Assembly (NCBI GenBank): GCA_900317405.1
Contig: ONGP01000028.1
Coordinates: 1 to 49,360, forward strand
Length of the DNA stretch: 49,360 nt
Direction of reading: 5' to 3'
Origin: an uncultured Prevotella sp.
GTDB lineage: Bacteria > Bacteroidota > Bacteroidia > Bacteroidales > Bacteroidaceae
Position numbers and translations under genes: made by a program
Notes under the pieces: generated by a model
Told to the model about the DNA's origin: nothing
The model's database searches: none
What the model saw: the letters and a program-made list of their open reading frames with translations, nothing else
Shown: positions 16,452 to 26,124 of the stretch, piece after piece
Layout of the letters: every line of letters begins with the position of its first letter
Numbering within the stretch: position 1 is the first letter of the stretch

Positions 16452-17271
16452 TCCAGGACCGATAGGCGTCTTCGACAGCGGTTACGGCGGACTTACCATC
16501 TTGCATGGCATCCGTCAGCTGCTTCCCGAATATGATTATCTTTATTTGGGCGACAATGCCCGTGCACCCTATGGACCACGTTCGTTTGACGTGGTCTACG
16601 AGTTTACACGTCAGGCCGTAGTAAAACTCTTCGAGATGGGTTGCCACCTGGTGATACTAGGTTGTAACACAGCCTCGGCCAAGGCTTTACGCACCATCCA
16701 GCAGAACGATCTGCCACAGATAGATCCTAATCGCCGCGTGCTGGGTATTATCCGCCCAACAGCCGAAGTGATTGGCGATCTTACCACATCGCGCCACGTT
16801 GGCGTATTAGCAACCGAAGGAACCATCAAAAGCGAAAGCTACGATCTTGAAATCCACAAACTCCATCCTAATCTAAAGGTTTCAGGCGTAGCCTGTCCGT
16901 TCTGGGTTCCACTAGTAGAGTACAACGAAGCCGACTCACCAGGAGCCGACTACTTCGTGAAGAAACGCATCGACGAGATAATGCGCAAAGACCCAGAGAT
17001 CGACACCATCATCCTGGGCTGCACCCACTACCCTCTCCTTATGCCAAAGATATTAAAGTATCTGCCTACAGGAGTGCGTGTAGTACCACAAGGCGAATAC
17101 GTAGCCGAAAGTCTGAAAAACTATCTTGAGCGTCATCCGCAGATAGAACAGAAGTGCGCAAAGAATGCGAGCGTCCACTATCTTACAACCGAGAACCCTC
17201 AGAAGTTCAAGGAACAAGCCCAAATCTTCCTCCACGAACCCGTAGAGGTCGACAACATCACGTTAGGATAA
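16438..17271 (+). CDS. murI: Glutamate racemase
   Basis: 277 residues. 'PIGVFDSGYGGLTI' at the start, first catalytic Cys in 'ILGCNTASAKAL' and second in 'IILGCTHYPLL' are diagnostic. It makes D-glutamate for peptidoglycan in the cytoplasm. ATG 16438 lies inside the preceding skp gene, overlapping by 14 bp. It is the last gene of the cluster and ends 1 bp from the convergent xerD; no separate terminator is visible. Confidence 0.95.
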   Translation: MLSSNPGPIGVFDSGYGGLTILHGIRQLLPEYDYLYLGDNARAPYGPRSFDVVYEFTRQAVVKLFEMGCHLVILGCNTASAKALRTIQQNDLPQIDPNRRVLGIIRPTAEVIGDLTTSRHVGVLATEGTIKSESYDLEIHKLHPNLKVSGVACPFWVPLVEYNEADSPGADYFVKKRIDEIMRKDPEIDTIILGCTHYPLLMPKILKYLPTGVRVVPQGEYVAESLKNYLERHPQIEQKCAKNASVHYLTTENPQKFKEQAQIFLHEPVEVDNITLG

Positions 17272-17272
17272 A

Positions 17273-18181
17273 CTAGTATTTATGCTTAATATTCCTCGGG
17301 TGATGCTCGAGGATTTCTTGTCTTAAGGTTGAGGTATCGATGTGAGTGTAGATTTCGGTAGTACCAATATCCTCATGACCCAATAATGCTTGGATGAAAC
17401 GGAGGTCGGCTCCGCCCTCCAATAATGCTGTGGCAAAAGAATGCCGAAGTGTGTGTGGAGAGATGGTCTTCTGAATGCCAGCCTCCTTGGCTTGGGCTTT
17501 AATCATAATGAGAATCATGGTGCGAGTGAGGTGGGCGCCACGACGATTGAGGAAAACAAAATCCTCCTCGCCAGGTTTAATCTTCATCAGATTGCGATCG
17601 TAGAACCAATACTTAAGTTCGTCTATTGCTTTATGCGATATAGGGACAAGTCGTTCCTTAGAGCCTTTACCCATCACACGGACATATTCCTCATCAATAT
17701 AAAGATCGGATAACTTCAAGTTTACAAGTTCACTAACGCGAAGTCCACATGAGAATAAAACCTCTATGATGGCACGATTGCGATGACCCTCCCATTTAGA
17801 TAAGTCGATGCTTGCTTCTAAGCGATCTACTTCTTCAGTAGTAAGCACCTCTGGCAGATGATCGCCTATCTGCGGAGACTCAAGCAGCTCAGTCGGATCA
17901 TCATCACGATAGCCATCAAGTTGCAAGAACTTAAAGAAACTACGCACACCGCTAAGTATGCGACATTGCGAACGTGGGTGGATGCCTATATCATGCAGGC
18001 CTGCAGAGAAATGTTCGAGGTCGGCAAGCTCTACATCGCGTACAGATTTCTGCTCTCGCTCAAGATAATCGAGTAGTTTGCGGAGATCACGCTGATAGGC
18101 ATCGAGCGTATTGCCCGACATGTTGCGCTGAAGCTTAAGATAGCGCACATAGGCCCTTACAACATCCTTTTCGCCACTCAT
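17273..18181 (-). CDS. xerD: Tyrosine recombinase XerD
   Basis: 302 residues, typical Xer length. An N-terminal SAM-like core-binding domain (residues 1-95) precedes the catalytic domain with the full set Arg148, Lys172, His243, Arg246, His269 and Tyr278 (CGLRVSEL, HTLRH, LLGHEDIGTTEIYTH). It resolves chromosome dimers at dif with a partner recombinase. No mobile element surrounds it, so a chromosomal Xer is more likely than a transposon integrase. It is transcribed from its own promoter, back-to-back with aroQ. Confidence 0.93.
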   Translation of the reverse strand: MSGEKDVVRAYVRYLKLQRNMSGNTLDAYQRDLRKLLDYLEREQKSVRDVELADLEHFSAGLHDIGIHPRSQCRILSGVRSFFKFLQLDGYRDDDPTELLESPQIGDHLPEVLTTEEVDRLEASIDLSKWEGHRNRAIIEVLFSCGLRVSELVNLKLSDLYIDEEYVRVMGKGSKERLVPISHKAIDELKYWFYDRNLMKIKPGEEDFVFLNRRGAHLTRTMILIMIKAQAKEAGIQKTISPHTLRHSFATALLEGGADLRFIQALLGHEDIGTTEIYTHIDTSTLRQEILEHHPRNIKHKY

Positions 18182-18198
18182 TTTGCATAATTTTGGTG

Positions 18199-18206
18199 CA
18201 AAGTTA
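18199..18206 (-). promoter_or_regulatory. xerD promoter (TAACTTTG on minus strand)
   Basis: CAAAGTTA on the plus strand reads TAACTTTG, followed by CACC, on the minus strand, 18 bp upstream of the xerD start codon. The implied leader is very short. Confidence 0.55.
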
Positions 18207-18238
18207 CTAAAAATTTTCTATATATAGAAAAAAAAACG

Positions 18239-18246
18239 TACCTTTG
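18239..18246 (+). promoter_or_regulatory. aroQ promoter (TACCTTTG)
   Basis: TACCTTTG followed by CAGCC, 28 bp before the aroQ start codon. Only 32 bp separate it from the divergent xerD -7 element, so the polymerase sites for the two genes overlap. Confidence 0.6.
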
Positions 18247-18274
18247 CAGCCGTATTAATACATTTATACTGAAA

Positions 18275-18691
18275 ATGAAGATTCTGATTATCAATGGTCC
18301 GAACCTAAACTTGTTGGGCCAGAGGGAGCCGGGCATCTATGGTTCGTCATCATTTGACGCCTACCTGTCTGAGTTGCGTAAGCGCTTTGCCGATGTAGAC
18401 ATCGAGTATTTTCAGAGCAACATCGAGGGAGCTCTGATAGACAAGATGCAAGAGGTTGGCTTCACGTACGATGGTATCGTGCTGAACGCAGGAGCCTACA
18501 CCCACACATCGATAGCGCTGCAGGACTGCATCCGCTCGCTGAAAGCGCCCGTAATCGAGGTACACATCTCGAACGTACATCAGCGCGAGGAGTTCCGCCA
18601 CAAGTCAATGATCTCGTGCGCCTGCAAAGGAGTAATCCTTGGTTTCGGCCTCGACTCATACCGTTTGGCCATTGAAGCACTGAAAGGATGA
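18275..18691 (+). CDS. aroQ: 3-dehydroquinate dehydratase, type II
   Basis: 138 residues. 'IINGPNLNLLGQREPGIYG' with the active-site Tyr, 'YFQSNIEGALID', 'LNAGAYTHTSIAL' and 'IEVHISNVHQREEFRHKS' with catalytic His are all type II signatures. It catalyses the third step of the shikimate pathway in the cytoplasm. The stop codon overlaps the next gene's start (ATGA). Confidence 0.96.
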   Translation: MKILIINGPNLNLLGQREPGIYGSSSFDAYLSELRKRFADVDIEYFQSNIEGALIDKMQEVGFTYDGIVLNAGAYTHTSIALQDCIRSLKAPVIEVHISNVHQREEFRHKSMISCACKGVILGFGLDSYRLAIEALKG

Positions 18692-19314
18692 CGCTCGACG
18701 AGTATATCCTGCAGCACACTGAGCCAGAGCCCGAATATCTGTACAGACTATGGCGAGCTACCCACATACACACCATCCACGGACGTATGGCGAGTGGACA
18801 CCTACAGGGCCGACTGCTCAAGATGCTGGTAAAGATGATTCGCCCCAAGAACATCCTGGAGATAGGCACATTCAGCGGATACAGCGCCATATCGATGGCA
18901 GAAGGACTAGACGAAGGCGGACGTCTGTACACCTTCGAGATAAACGACGAGATGGAGGACTTTACTCGTCCGTGGATAGAGGGTTCGAGTGTGGCCGATA
19001 AGATAGAATTCATCATCGGGGATGCTCTGCAAGAGGCTCCAAAGCTAGGTATAGAGTTCGATATGGCCTTTATGGATGGCGACAAGCGCACCTATCGCGA
19101 CTGCTACGAGATGGTGATGAGTATACTGAAACCTGGCGGTTTTATACTGGCCGACAACACCCTTTGGGACGGGCACGTAGTGGATAGCGCCTACGACAAG
19201 GACCGTCAGACACAGGGTATCGAGACATTCAACGACTATATAGCCCGCGACGAGCGAGTGGAACAAGTGATTCTGCCGCTACGCGATGGATTAACATTAA
19301 TAAGAAAGAAGTAA
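18688..19314 (+). CDS. SAM-dependent O-methyltransferase (catechol-OMT-like)
   Basis: 208 residues. A class I Rossmann methyltransferase: 'ILEIGTFSGYSAISMAEGL' (SAM-binding), 'LYTFEINDE', then 'DMAFMDGDKRTYRDCYEMV' and 'ILADNTLWDGHVVD' with the metal-binding Asp/Asn residues of the cation-dependent O-methyltransferase family. It overlaps aroQ by 4 bp and is followed 6 bp later by rbfA. The substrate cannot be told; the neighbouring shikimate gene is not strong evidence. Confidence 0.88.
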   Translation: MTLDEYILQHTEPEPEYLYRLWRATHIHTIHGRMASGHLQGRLLKMLVKMIRPKNILEIGTFSGYSAISMAEGLDEGGRLYTFEINDEMEDFTRPWIEGSSVADKIEFIIGDALQEAPKLGIEFDMAFMDGDKRTYRDCYEMVMSILKPGGFILADNTLWDGHVVDSAYDKDRQTQGIETFNDYIARDERVEQVILPLRDGLTLIRKK

Positions 19315-19320
19315 GAGATT

Positions 19321-19656
19321 ATGCAAGAGACAAGACAAAACAAGATTGCGAGATTGCTGCAGAAGGAGCTCTCGCTGATATTCCAACAGCAGACACGCGC
19401 TACTCATGGTGTGATGATATCAGTGACACGCACCAAGATATCACCCGACTTGAGTATCTGCACTGCATATCTAAGCGTATTCCCCAGCGAAAAGGGCGAA
19501 GAGATATTGGCAAACATCAATGCTAACAGCAAGCAGATACGTTATGAACTAGGTACACGCGTGCGCAATCAGATGCGTATCATACCAGAACTACGATTCT
19601 TTATCGACGACTCGCTCGACTATATCGAGCATATCGATGAACTGCTGAAAAAGTAA
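19321..19656 (+). CDS. rbfA: Ribosome-binding factor A
   Basis: 111 residues. 'RQNKIARLLQKELSLIFQQQ', 'MISVTRTKISPDLSICTAYLSVFP' and the closing 'IPELRFFIDDSLDYIEHIDELLKK' are characteristic. It binds the 30S subunit to help 16S rRNA maturation and cold adaptation. It is cotranscribed with the methyltransferase before it and the permease after it. Confidence 0.93.
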   Translation: MQETRQNKIARLLQKELSLIFQQQTRATHGVMISVTRTKISPDLSICTAYLSVFPSEKGEEILANINANSKQIRYELGTRVRNQMRIIPELRFFIDDSLDYIEHIDELLKK

Positions 19657-19660
19657 AAAG

Positions 19661-20890
19661 GTGAATTTTCCATTTTACATAGCCCGCAGATATCTGTTCT
19701 CAAAGAAATCCACTCATGCCATCAACGTCATAAGTGGAATTTCTGTCGTTGGCGTAGCAGTAGCCACAATGGCGCTGGTGGTAACGCTTTCGGTATTTAA
19801 TGGATTCCACGATCTGGTAGCATCGTTCTTTACCAGCTTCGACCCACAACTAAAGGTGATGCCTGCTGAGGGGAAGACCATAGCCGCCGACGACCCGATA
19901 CTGACTGAGATAAAAAAGCTACCCGAGATAGAAGTAGCCACAGAGAGTGTGGAGGATATGGCATTAGCTATCTATCGTGGACGTCAGGCAATGGTGGTGA
20001 TAAAGGGTGTAGACGACAACTTCGACAAACTCACTCATATCAATGAAATAGTGGTAGGAAACGGAGACTTCAGTCTGCATGCTGCCGATATGGACTACGG
20101 CACACTGGGCATAAGACTAGCCGAAACGCTAGGCACTGGATATACCTACGAAGAACCATTGCGCATATATGCCCCTAAGCGTGAAGGACAACTGGATATG
20201 ACCAATCCCGAAGAGGCTTTCGAAGAAGACGAACTGTATTCGCCAGGTGTACTGTTTAATGTAAAACAAGCGCGTTACGATAAGAACTACATACTGACAA
20301 GCATATCGTTTGCACGTCGATTGTTTGGTCAGCAGGGAATGTTGTCGTCACTAGAATTAAGGCTAAAGCCTGGAAGCAATTTCGATAAGGTTAAGTCGCA
20401 GATAAAGCAGTTATGTGCCGACAAGTTTGTGGTAAAAGACCGCTTTGAGCAGCAAGATGACACCTTCAAGATTATGAAGATAGAGAAGTTGATAGCCTAC
20501 ATCTTCCTTACATTTATACTGATGGTGGCTTGCTTCAATATCATAGGTTCGCTATCGATGTTGATTATCGACAAAAAAGACGATGTGGTTACACTGCGAA
20601 ACCTGGGAGCATCAGACAAGCAGATTGTTCGCATATTCCTGTTCGAGGGCCGAATGATATCGGCAATAGGTGCCATTATAGGTATCGTAATAGGACTTAC
20701 ACTATGCTGGATTCAGCAAGAATATGGTATAGTAGCACTAGGCTCATCGAGTGGAACATTCGTTATCAACGCCTATCCCGTAAGCGTACATCCTGAGGAC
20801 ATAGTCCTGGTGTTTATAACAGTGCTGGTAGTAGGATTCCTCTCTGTCTGGTATCCAGTAAGGTACTTTGCTAAGCGATTGTTGGTATGA
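19661..20890 (+). CDS. LolC/LolE-like ABC transporter permease (FtsX family)
   Basis: GTG start at 19661, 4 bp after the rbfA stop codon. 409 residues. The N-terminus 'FYIARRYLFSKKSTHAINVISGISVVGVAVATMALVVTLSVFNGF' is typical of lipoprotein-releasing permeases. A large periplasmic domain (residues ~55-260) and three C-terminal helices of the FtsX fold follow. It probably extracts lipoproteins from the inner membrane with an ATPase and periplasmic carrier encoded elsewhere; in Bacteroidales one protein often replaces the C/E pair. Confidence 0.88.
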   Translation: MNFPFYIARRYLFSKKSTHAINVISGISVVGVAVATMALVVTLSVFNGFHDLVASFFTSFDPQLKVMPAEGKTIAADDPILTEIKKLPEIEVATESVEDMALAIYRGRQAMVVIKGVDDNFDKLTHINEIVVGNGDFSLHAADMDYGTLGIRLAETLGTGYTYEEPLRIYAPKREGQLDMTNPEEAFEEDELYSPGVLFNVKQARYDKNYILTSISFARRLFGQQGMLSSLELRLKPGSNFDKVKSQIKQLCADKFVVKDRFEQQDDTFKIMKIEKLIAYIFLTFILMVACFNIIGSLSMLIIDKKDDVVTLRNLGASDKQIVRIFLFEGRMISAIGAIIGIVIGLTLCWIQQEYGIVALGSSSGTFVINAYPVSVHPEDIVLVFITVLVVGFLSVWYPVRYFAKRLLV

Positions 20891-20949
20891 TAAGTTAACA
20901 TTTAACGTAGCTTTAACGTAGATTTTGCTGCAAATAGCCAAAAAAGGTG

Positions 20950-20957
20950 TAACTTTG
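20950..20957 (+). promoter_or_regulatory. Promoter of the M16 protease gene (TAACTTTG)
   Basis: TAACTTTG followed by CACCC, 36 bp before the start codon. It also probably serves metK and the genes after it. Confidence 0.6.
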
Positions 20958-20993
20958 CACCCGAATACAATTATGTAGCAACCAAAACTTAAA

Positions 20994-23813
20994 ATGAAGA
21001 TGAAGAAAATTCTATCGACCATTTTGCTGACCTTAGTCGGCGCAGTAACAATGATGGCGCAAATGCAGATGCCATCTATTCCAGTAGATCCCGATGTGCG
21101 CATCGGCAAGCTCGACAACGGATTGACATACTACATCCGTCACAACAACTGGCCTGAGAACCGTGCTGAGTTCTATATCGCTCAGAAGGTAGGTTCTATC
21201 CAGGAGAACGACGACCAGCGCGGTCTGGCTCACTTCCTTGAGCACATGGCTTTCAATGGTTCGAAACACTTTAAAGGCAATGAACTGCTGCGCTGGTGCG
21301 AAAGCATCGGTGTAAAGTTTGGTACCGATCTGAATGCATATACTTCAATCGACCAAACAGTATATAATATTAGCAACGTACCCACCACACGCGAGGGTAT
21401 CGTTGACTCATGTCTGCTGATTCTGTATGATTGGGCCGACGGTCTGCTGCTTGAGCAGGAGGAAATCGAGAAGGAGCGTGGCGTTATCCACGAGGAATGG
21501 CGTCTGCGCACAAGTGCACAGCAGCGTATGCTGGAGCGCGATCTGCCAAAGCTCTATCCAGGTTCTAAGTACGGCCACCGTATGCCTATCGGACTGATGG
21601 AGATTATCGACAACTTTGAGCGTCCATTCCTACAGGCTTACTACGAGAAGTGGTATCGTCCTGACAATCAGGCAATCATCGTAGTAGGTGATGTAGACGT
21701 AAACAAAGTAGAAGAAAAGATTAAGGGTATGTTTGCAGACATCAAGTTGCCTGAGAACCCAGAGAAGGTTGTTAAGTATCCTGTACCCGACAATGCTGAG
21801 CCAATCATCGTTATCGACAAAGATAAGGAGCAGCGTTATAACATTATGGAGGTGCTGATGAAGCACGAGGCATTCCCCGACACTCTGAAGGGTACTATGG
21901 CCTATCTGATTACCGACTATATTAAAGATGCCGCCCTCTCAATGCTGAGAGACCGTCTGAAAGAGTATGCCGAGAAGCCAGAGAGTCCATTCCTGCAGGC
22001 ATTTGCCAGCGACGGACAATACTTGCTATCAAATACTGTTGACGCATTTGAGCTTGGTTTCCTGCCAAAGGAAGGGCAGACAGAGGCTGCGCTCACAGCA
22101 GTACTCACTGAGGCTCGCAGAGCTGCTGAGTTTGGATTTACACCTACAGAGTACAACCGCTTCAAGGCAGACTTCACCAGTAATCTTGACAAGCAGTACT
22201 CTAACAAGGACAAGCGTTTCAACAGCCAGTTTGTAAACCAGTATGTTCAGCACTTCATCGACAACGATCCTATCCCAAGTATTGACTATACTTACGAGAC
22301 TATGAAGCAGATTATCCCCGTTATTCCTATCGAGGCAATCAACGAGGTAGCTAAGCAGCTTATATCTCAGAAAGATAGCAATCTGGTAGTACTGAACTTC
22401 AACAACGAAAAAGAGGGAGCAGTTTATCCGACAGAGGATGGTGTGAAGAAGGCTATCGCTGCCGCACGTGCAGCTCAGATTGAGGCATACGTAGACAACG
22501 TAAAGGACGAGCCCCTGATGACAACAATGCCAAAGAAGGGCTCTGTTAAGAAGGAGACAAAGAACGATAAGTTCGGATATACAGAACTTGAGCTCTCTAA
22601 CGGCGTTAAGGTTGTTCTGAAGAAGACCGACCTAAAGAAAGACCAAGTTATCCTTCGCGGTGAGGGATTCGGTGGTTCTGCACTCTATGGTGAGAAGGAC
22701 TTTGCCAACATCAAGATGTTCGACGATGTTGTAGAGGCCAGTGGACTGGGCAACTTCACACACACAGAGCTGGAGAAGGCCCTGGCAGGTAAGATTGCCA
22801 GTGCATCGCTCTCTATGAGCACTTATCGTCAGAACGTAAGTGGTAGTTCAACTCCTAAGGACGTAGAGACAATGCTGCAGCTGGTTTACCTCTACTTCAC
22901 AAACATCAATAAGGACCAGAAGTCATTCGACAATATGATGTCGACAACAGAGACCATGCTGAAGAACCGTCTACTGCAGCCAGAGAATGTACTGAACGAC
23001 TCGGTACAGGCCACATTCAGCTGTCACAACCCACGATTCAAGTCAATCGAGGCCAGCGAGCTTAAGAATGTTAGCTACGATCGTGTACTGCAGATTGCAA
23101 AGGAGCGTACAGCTAATGCTGCTGCCTACACCTTTACAATCATCGGTAACTACGATGAGGCTACTATCCGTCCTCTCATCGAGCAGTACATCGCTTCGCT
23201 GCCTTCAAAGAAAAAGGTAGAGAAGGCCAAGAAGGTAGACACCGACTTTAAGGGTAAGGTATTGAACCACTTTAAGCACAAGGCAGAGACACCAAAGGCT
23301 ATCGCAGTAATGTACTGGTACAGCAACAATCTGCCTTATAACCTTGAGAATAGCATCAAGGCTACTATTGCAGGTCAGATTCTGAGCATGGAGTATCTGA
23401 AGAAGATCCGCGAGGATGCAAGTGCAGCCTACACCGTAGGTGCAGCCGCAAGTATGAGTCGCAACGACTTCGACACAGAGGCTTACATCTTGGCACAGTG
23501 CCCAATGAAGCCTGAGAAAGCTGACATTGCAAACCAGATTCTGCGCGACGAGGTAAATGCTATGGCAAAAACTTGCGATGCCGACAAGCTGCAGAAGGTT
23601 AAGGAGTATCTACTGAAGAATCTGGGCGACCAGCGCAAGCAGAATAGCTACTGGCTGGGCCGCATCAACACTTGGCGTAAGTACGGTATGGACTTCGATA
23701 CCGACTACGAGAAGGTGGTTAACGCCCAGACAACTGAGTCCATCAGTGCTTTTGTAGCCGAGCTGCTGAAGGCAGGTAATGCTGCAGAGGTAATCATGAT
23801 GCCCGCAGAGTAA
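20994..23813 (+). CDS. M16 family zinc metallopeptidase (PqqL-like), secreted
   Basis: 939 residues with a signal peptide (…VTMMA-Q). The inverted zinc motif HFLEH has His80, Glu83 and His84, in the context 'GLAHFLEHMAFNGSKHF', with the distal 'EKERGVIHEEWR' Glu. Two inactive and active M16 halves follow each other, as in PqqL- and pitrilysin-like two-domain proteases. It is likely periplasmic and degrades peptides or small proteins. It is followed 21 bp later by metK. The substrate is unknown. Confidence 0.92.
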   Translation: MKMKKILSTILLTLVGAVTMMAQMQMPSIPVDPDVRIGKLDNGLTYYIRHNNWPENRAEFYIAQKVGSIQENDDQRGLAHFLEHMAFNGSKHFKGNELLRWCESIGVKFGTDLNAYTSIDQTVYNISNVPTTREGIVDSCLLILYDWADGLLLEQEEIEKERGVIHEEWRLRTSAQQRMLERDLPKLYPGSKYGHRMPIGLMEIIDNFERPFLQAYYEKWYRPDNQAIIVVGDVDVNKVEEKIKGMFADIKLPENPEKVVKYPVPDNAEPIIVIDKDKEQRYNIMEVLMKHEAFPDTLKGTMAYLITDYIKDAALSMLRDRLKEYAEKPESPFLQAFASDGQYLLSNTVDAFELGFLPKEGQTEAALTAVLTEARRAAEFGFTPTEYNRFKADFTSNLDKQYSNKDKRFNSQFVNQYVQHFIDNDPIPSIDYTYETMKQIIPVIPIEAINEVAKQLISQKDSNLVVLNFNNEKEGAVYPTEDGVKKAIAAARAAQIEAYVDNVKDEPLMTTMPKKGSVKKETKNDKFGYTELELSNGVKVVLKKTDLKKDQVILRGEGFGGSALYGEKDFANIKMFDDVVEASGLGNFTHTELEKALAGKIASASLSMSTYRQNVSGSSTPKDVETMLQLVYLYFTNINKDQKSFDNMMSTTETMLKNRLLQPENVLNDSVQATFSCHNPRFKSIEASELKNVSYDRVLQIAKERTANAAAYTFTIIGNYDEATIRPLIEQYIASLPSKKKVEKAKKVDTDFKGKVLNHFKHKAETPKAIAVMYWYSNNLPYNLENSIKATIAGQILSMEYLKKIREDASAAYTVGAAASMSRNDFDTEAYILAQCPMKPEKADIANQILRDEVNAMAKTCDADKLQKVKEYLLKNLGDQRKQNSYWLGRINTWRKYGMDFDTDYEKVVNAQTTESISAFVAELLKAGNAAEVIMMPAE

Positions 23814-23834
23814 TCAAAACATTAAATATAAAGA

Positions 23835-25091
23835 ATGAGTTATCTATTTTCGTCAGAATCAGTATCTGAGGGCCATCCAGATAAGGTGGCCGATCAGATT
23901 TCTGATGCAATACTAGACCAGTTCTTGGCATACGACCCGAAGGCGCGCTGCGCCATCGAGTCGTTTGTCACTACAGGTCAGGTAGTAATTATGGGTGAGG
24001 TCCGCAGTGATGTGTACATCGACCTGCAGACAATGGCCCGCAAGACCATCAAGCGCATTGGATATACCAAAGCGGAGTATCAATTCGACGGTGATTCGTG
24101 TGGAATCTTGAGTGCCATACACGAACAGAGTGCCGACATCAACCGTGGTGTTGACAACGGTAACGAGGATGAACAGGGTGCTGGAGACCAGGGTATGATG
24201 TTCGGTTATGCCACAAACGAAACTGAGAGCTACATGCCAGTAAGCCTCGATTTGGCCCACCTGATTATGCACACCCTAGCAGACATCCGTAAGGAGGGTA
24301 AGGAAATGACTTACCTTCGTCCTGACTCTAAGAGCCAGGTAACAATACAGTACTCAGACGAAGGAATACCCGAGCGCATCGACACAATCGTAGTATCAAC
24401 ACAGCACGACGAGTTTGACGAGGACGAGAAGATGCTAGCAAAAATCAAGGATGATGTAATCAACATCCTAATTCCAAGAGTAAAGCAGCAGATTCACTCC
24501 CAGAAAGTGCTCGACCTGTTCGGACTCGACATCAAGTACTACGTTAACCCAACAGGAAAGTTTGTTATCGGCGGTCCTCACGGAGACACCGGTCTTACTG
24601 GTCGTAAAATTATCGTAGATACCTATGGTGGTAAGGGTGCTCACGGAGGTGGTGCATTCTCTGGTAAGGATTCATCTAAGGTTGACCGCAGCGCAGCTTA
24701 CGCAGCCCGCCATATAGCAAAAAACATGGTAGCAGCAGGTGTTGCCGACGAGATGCTTGTACAGATAAGCTATGCTATCGGTGTAGCTAAGCCAATGAAC
24801 ATCTACGTAAACACCTACGGCCGCAGCAATGTACAGATGACCGATGGCGAGATAGCCAAGAAGATAGAGAAACTATTCGACCTGCGTCCGAAAGCAATCG
24901 AACGTACACTGAAGCTTCGCCAACCTATGTACAGCGAAACTGCAGCCTATGGACACATGGGACGTAAGTGCGAGGTCGTAAAGAAGACATTTACCAGTCA
25001 TTATCACGAGACAAAGACAATCGATGTGGAGCTGTTTACATGGGAGAAGTTGGATCGTGTAGATGACATACGTAAGGAGTTCGGACTGTAA
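23835..25091 (+). CDS. metK: S-adenosylmethionine synthetase
   Basis: 418 residues. '[25 protein letters not shown]' with the catalytic His, '[16 protein letters not shown]', '[21 protein letters not shown]' and '[20 protein letters not shown]' are all canonical. It makes SAM from ATP and methionine. It has an insert around residues 185-205 relative to enterobacterial MetK, as is common in Bacteroidetes. Confidence 0.97.
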   Translation: MSYLFSSESVSEGHPDKVADQISDAILDQFLAYDPKARCAIESFVTTGQVVIMGEVRSDVYIDLQTMARKTIKRIGYTKAEYQFDGDSCGILSAIHEQSADINRGVDNGNEDEQGAGDQGMMFGYATNETESYMPVSLDLAHLIMHTLADIRKEGKEMTYLRPDSKSQVTIQYSDEGIPERIDTIVVSTQHDEFDEDEKMLAKIKDDVINILIPRVKQQIHSQKVLDLFGLDIKYYVNPTGKFVIGGPHGDTGLTGRKIIVDTYGGKGAHGGGAFSGKDSSKVDRSAAYAARHIAKNMVAAGVADEMLVQISYAIGVAKPMNIYVNTYGRSNVQMTDGEIAKKIEKLFDLRPKAIERTLKLRQPMYSETAAYGHMGRKCEVVKKTFTSHYHETKTIDVELFTWEKLDRVDDIRKEFGL

Positions 25092-25097
25092 TCAGAT

Positions 25098-26117
25098 ATG
25101 CTGAAGAACGATAGCATCCTAACTACTACTATAGCTACTGCAGGAACAGACACAGTAGCAGTACACTCGGCAAAACCGCAGACACCCTACGAGGTGCTGC
25201 GGTTATTGCCTAAGGATGCTACACCAGCTCAGCAGGACTCAGCCATACAAGAGTGGTTCGAGCCAAAAGAAATACACTATAGCAGCCGCCCCGACACTCT
25301 GCATCTGCCAGGACATGAGATTCCACGCGATTTGAAGGAGGTAAGTCTGCCACACTATTATCGAGAGAACTTCTTCTCCAATAATACGATGTATCACCCA
25401 GAACTATCCATAGAGCGAGTTGGCGAATCAGGTGACCCAATCCCTTATACCTTCCAAAACGATAGCTTTATAACGGGTATCCTTATTGTATGTTTTCTGC
25501 TGATTACTTTTGTATTGTCACGCATATCAGGATTCCTGCTTAGACAAACCAAGCATATTTTTTCGCCTCAAAAGAGTGAGCAGACGCTAACAGAAACGGG
25601 AAGTGAAATAAAATTCCAGTTCTTGTTTATTTTCATCACATGCCTGTTGTATGCCCTACTCTACTTCATTTATACTACACATTTTATAGCAAACACATTT
25701 ATATTCTCATCGGAATATATACTATTGGTTATCTATGGAATTACAATCTTAGCCTATATGCTAATAAGAATGTTGCTCTATACTATTGTTAACAGCATAT
25801 TCTCTACCAATAAGAAAAATTTACAATTTCAGAGATCTATATTACTTATCACCTCACTTGAGGGGGTGGCATTATTCCCATTAGTACTACTAGTAGCATA
25901 TTTCCAATTTTCGCTTCAAAATGCTATAATTTATACCGCAACTATAGTGATTTTAGCCAAAATACTAACATTTTATAAGTCTTTCACTATCTTTTTTTAT
26001 CAAAAAGGCGGTTTTCTGCAGATTATTTTGTACTTTTGTGCCCTCGAAATGATACCTTTAATGATGCTTTGGAGCGGATTATTGGTAATCACTGAAAATT
26101 TGAAAATAAATATTTAG
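25098..26117 (+). CDS. DUF4271 membrane protein
   Basis: 339 residues. Residues 1-125 are soluble and Pro/Ser/Thr-rich; after that come about seven hydrophobic helices (for example 'FITGILIVCFLLITFVLS', 'FLFIFITCLLYALLYFIY', 'IIYTATIVILAKILTFY'). The base composition becomes AT-rich in the membrane half. The gene precedes a HemD-like gene, which matches the DUF4271 family in Bacteroidales. No function is known to me. A TAnnTTTG match (TACTTTTG, 26031-26038) near its end could be an internal promoter for hemD. Confidence 0.75.
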   Translation: MLKNDSILTTTIATAGTDTVAVHSAKPQTPYEVLRLLPKDATPAQQDSAIQEWFEPKEIHYSSRPDTLHLPGHEIPRDLKEVSLPHYYRENFFSNNTMYHPELSIERVGESGDPIPYTFQNDSFITGILIVCFLLITFVLSRISGFLLRQTKHIFSPQKSEQTLTETGSEIKFQFLFIFITCLLYALLYFIYTTHFIANTFIFSSEYILLVIYGITILAYMLIRMLLYTIVNSIFSTNKKNLQFQRSILLITSLEGVALFPLVLLVAYFQFSLQNAIIYTATIVILAKILTFYKSFTIFFYQKGGFLQIILYFCALEMIPLMMLWSGLLVITENLKINI

Positions 26118-26124
26118 GACACAT

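Noticed and set aside
17273-18181. Tyrosine recombinase as integrase of a mobile element
   Set aside because: The length, catalytic set and housekeeping neighbours fit chromosomal XerD. No attachment repeats or cargo genes were seen.
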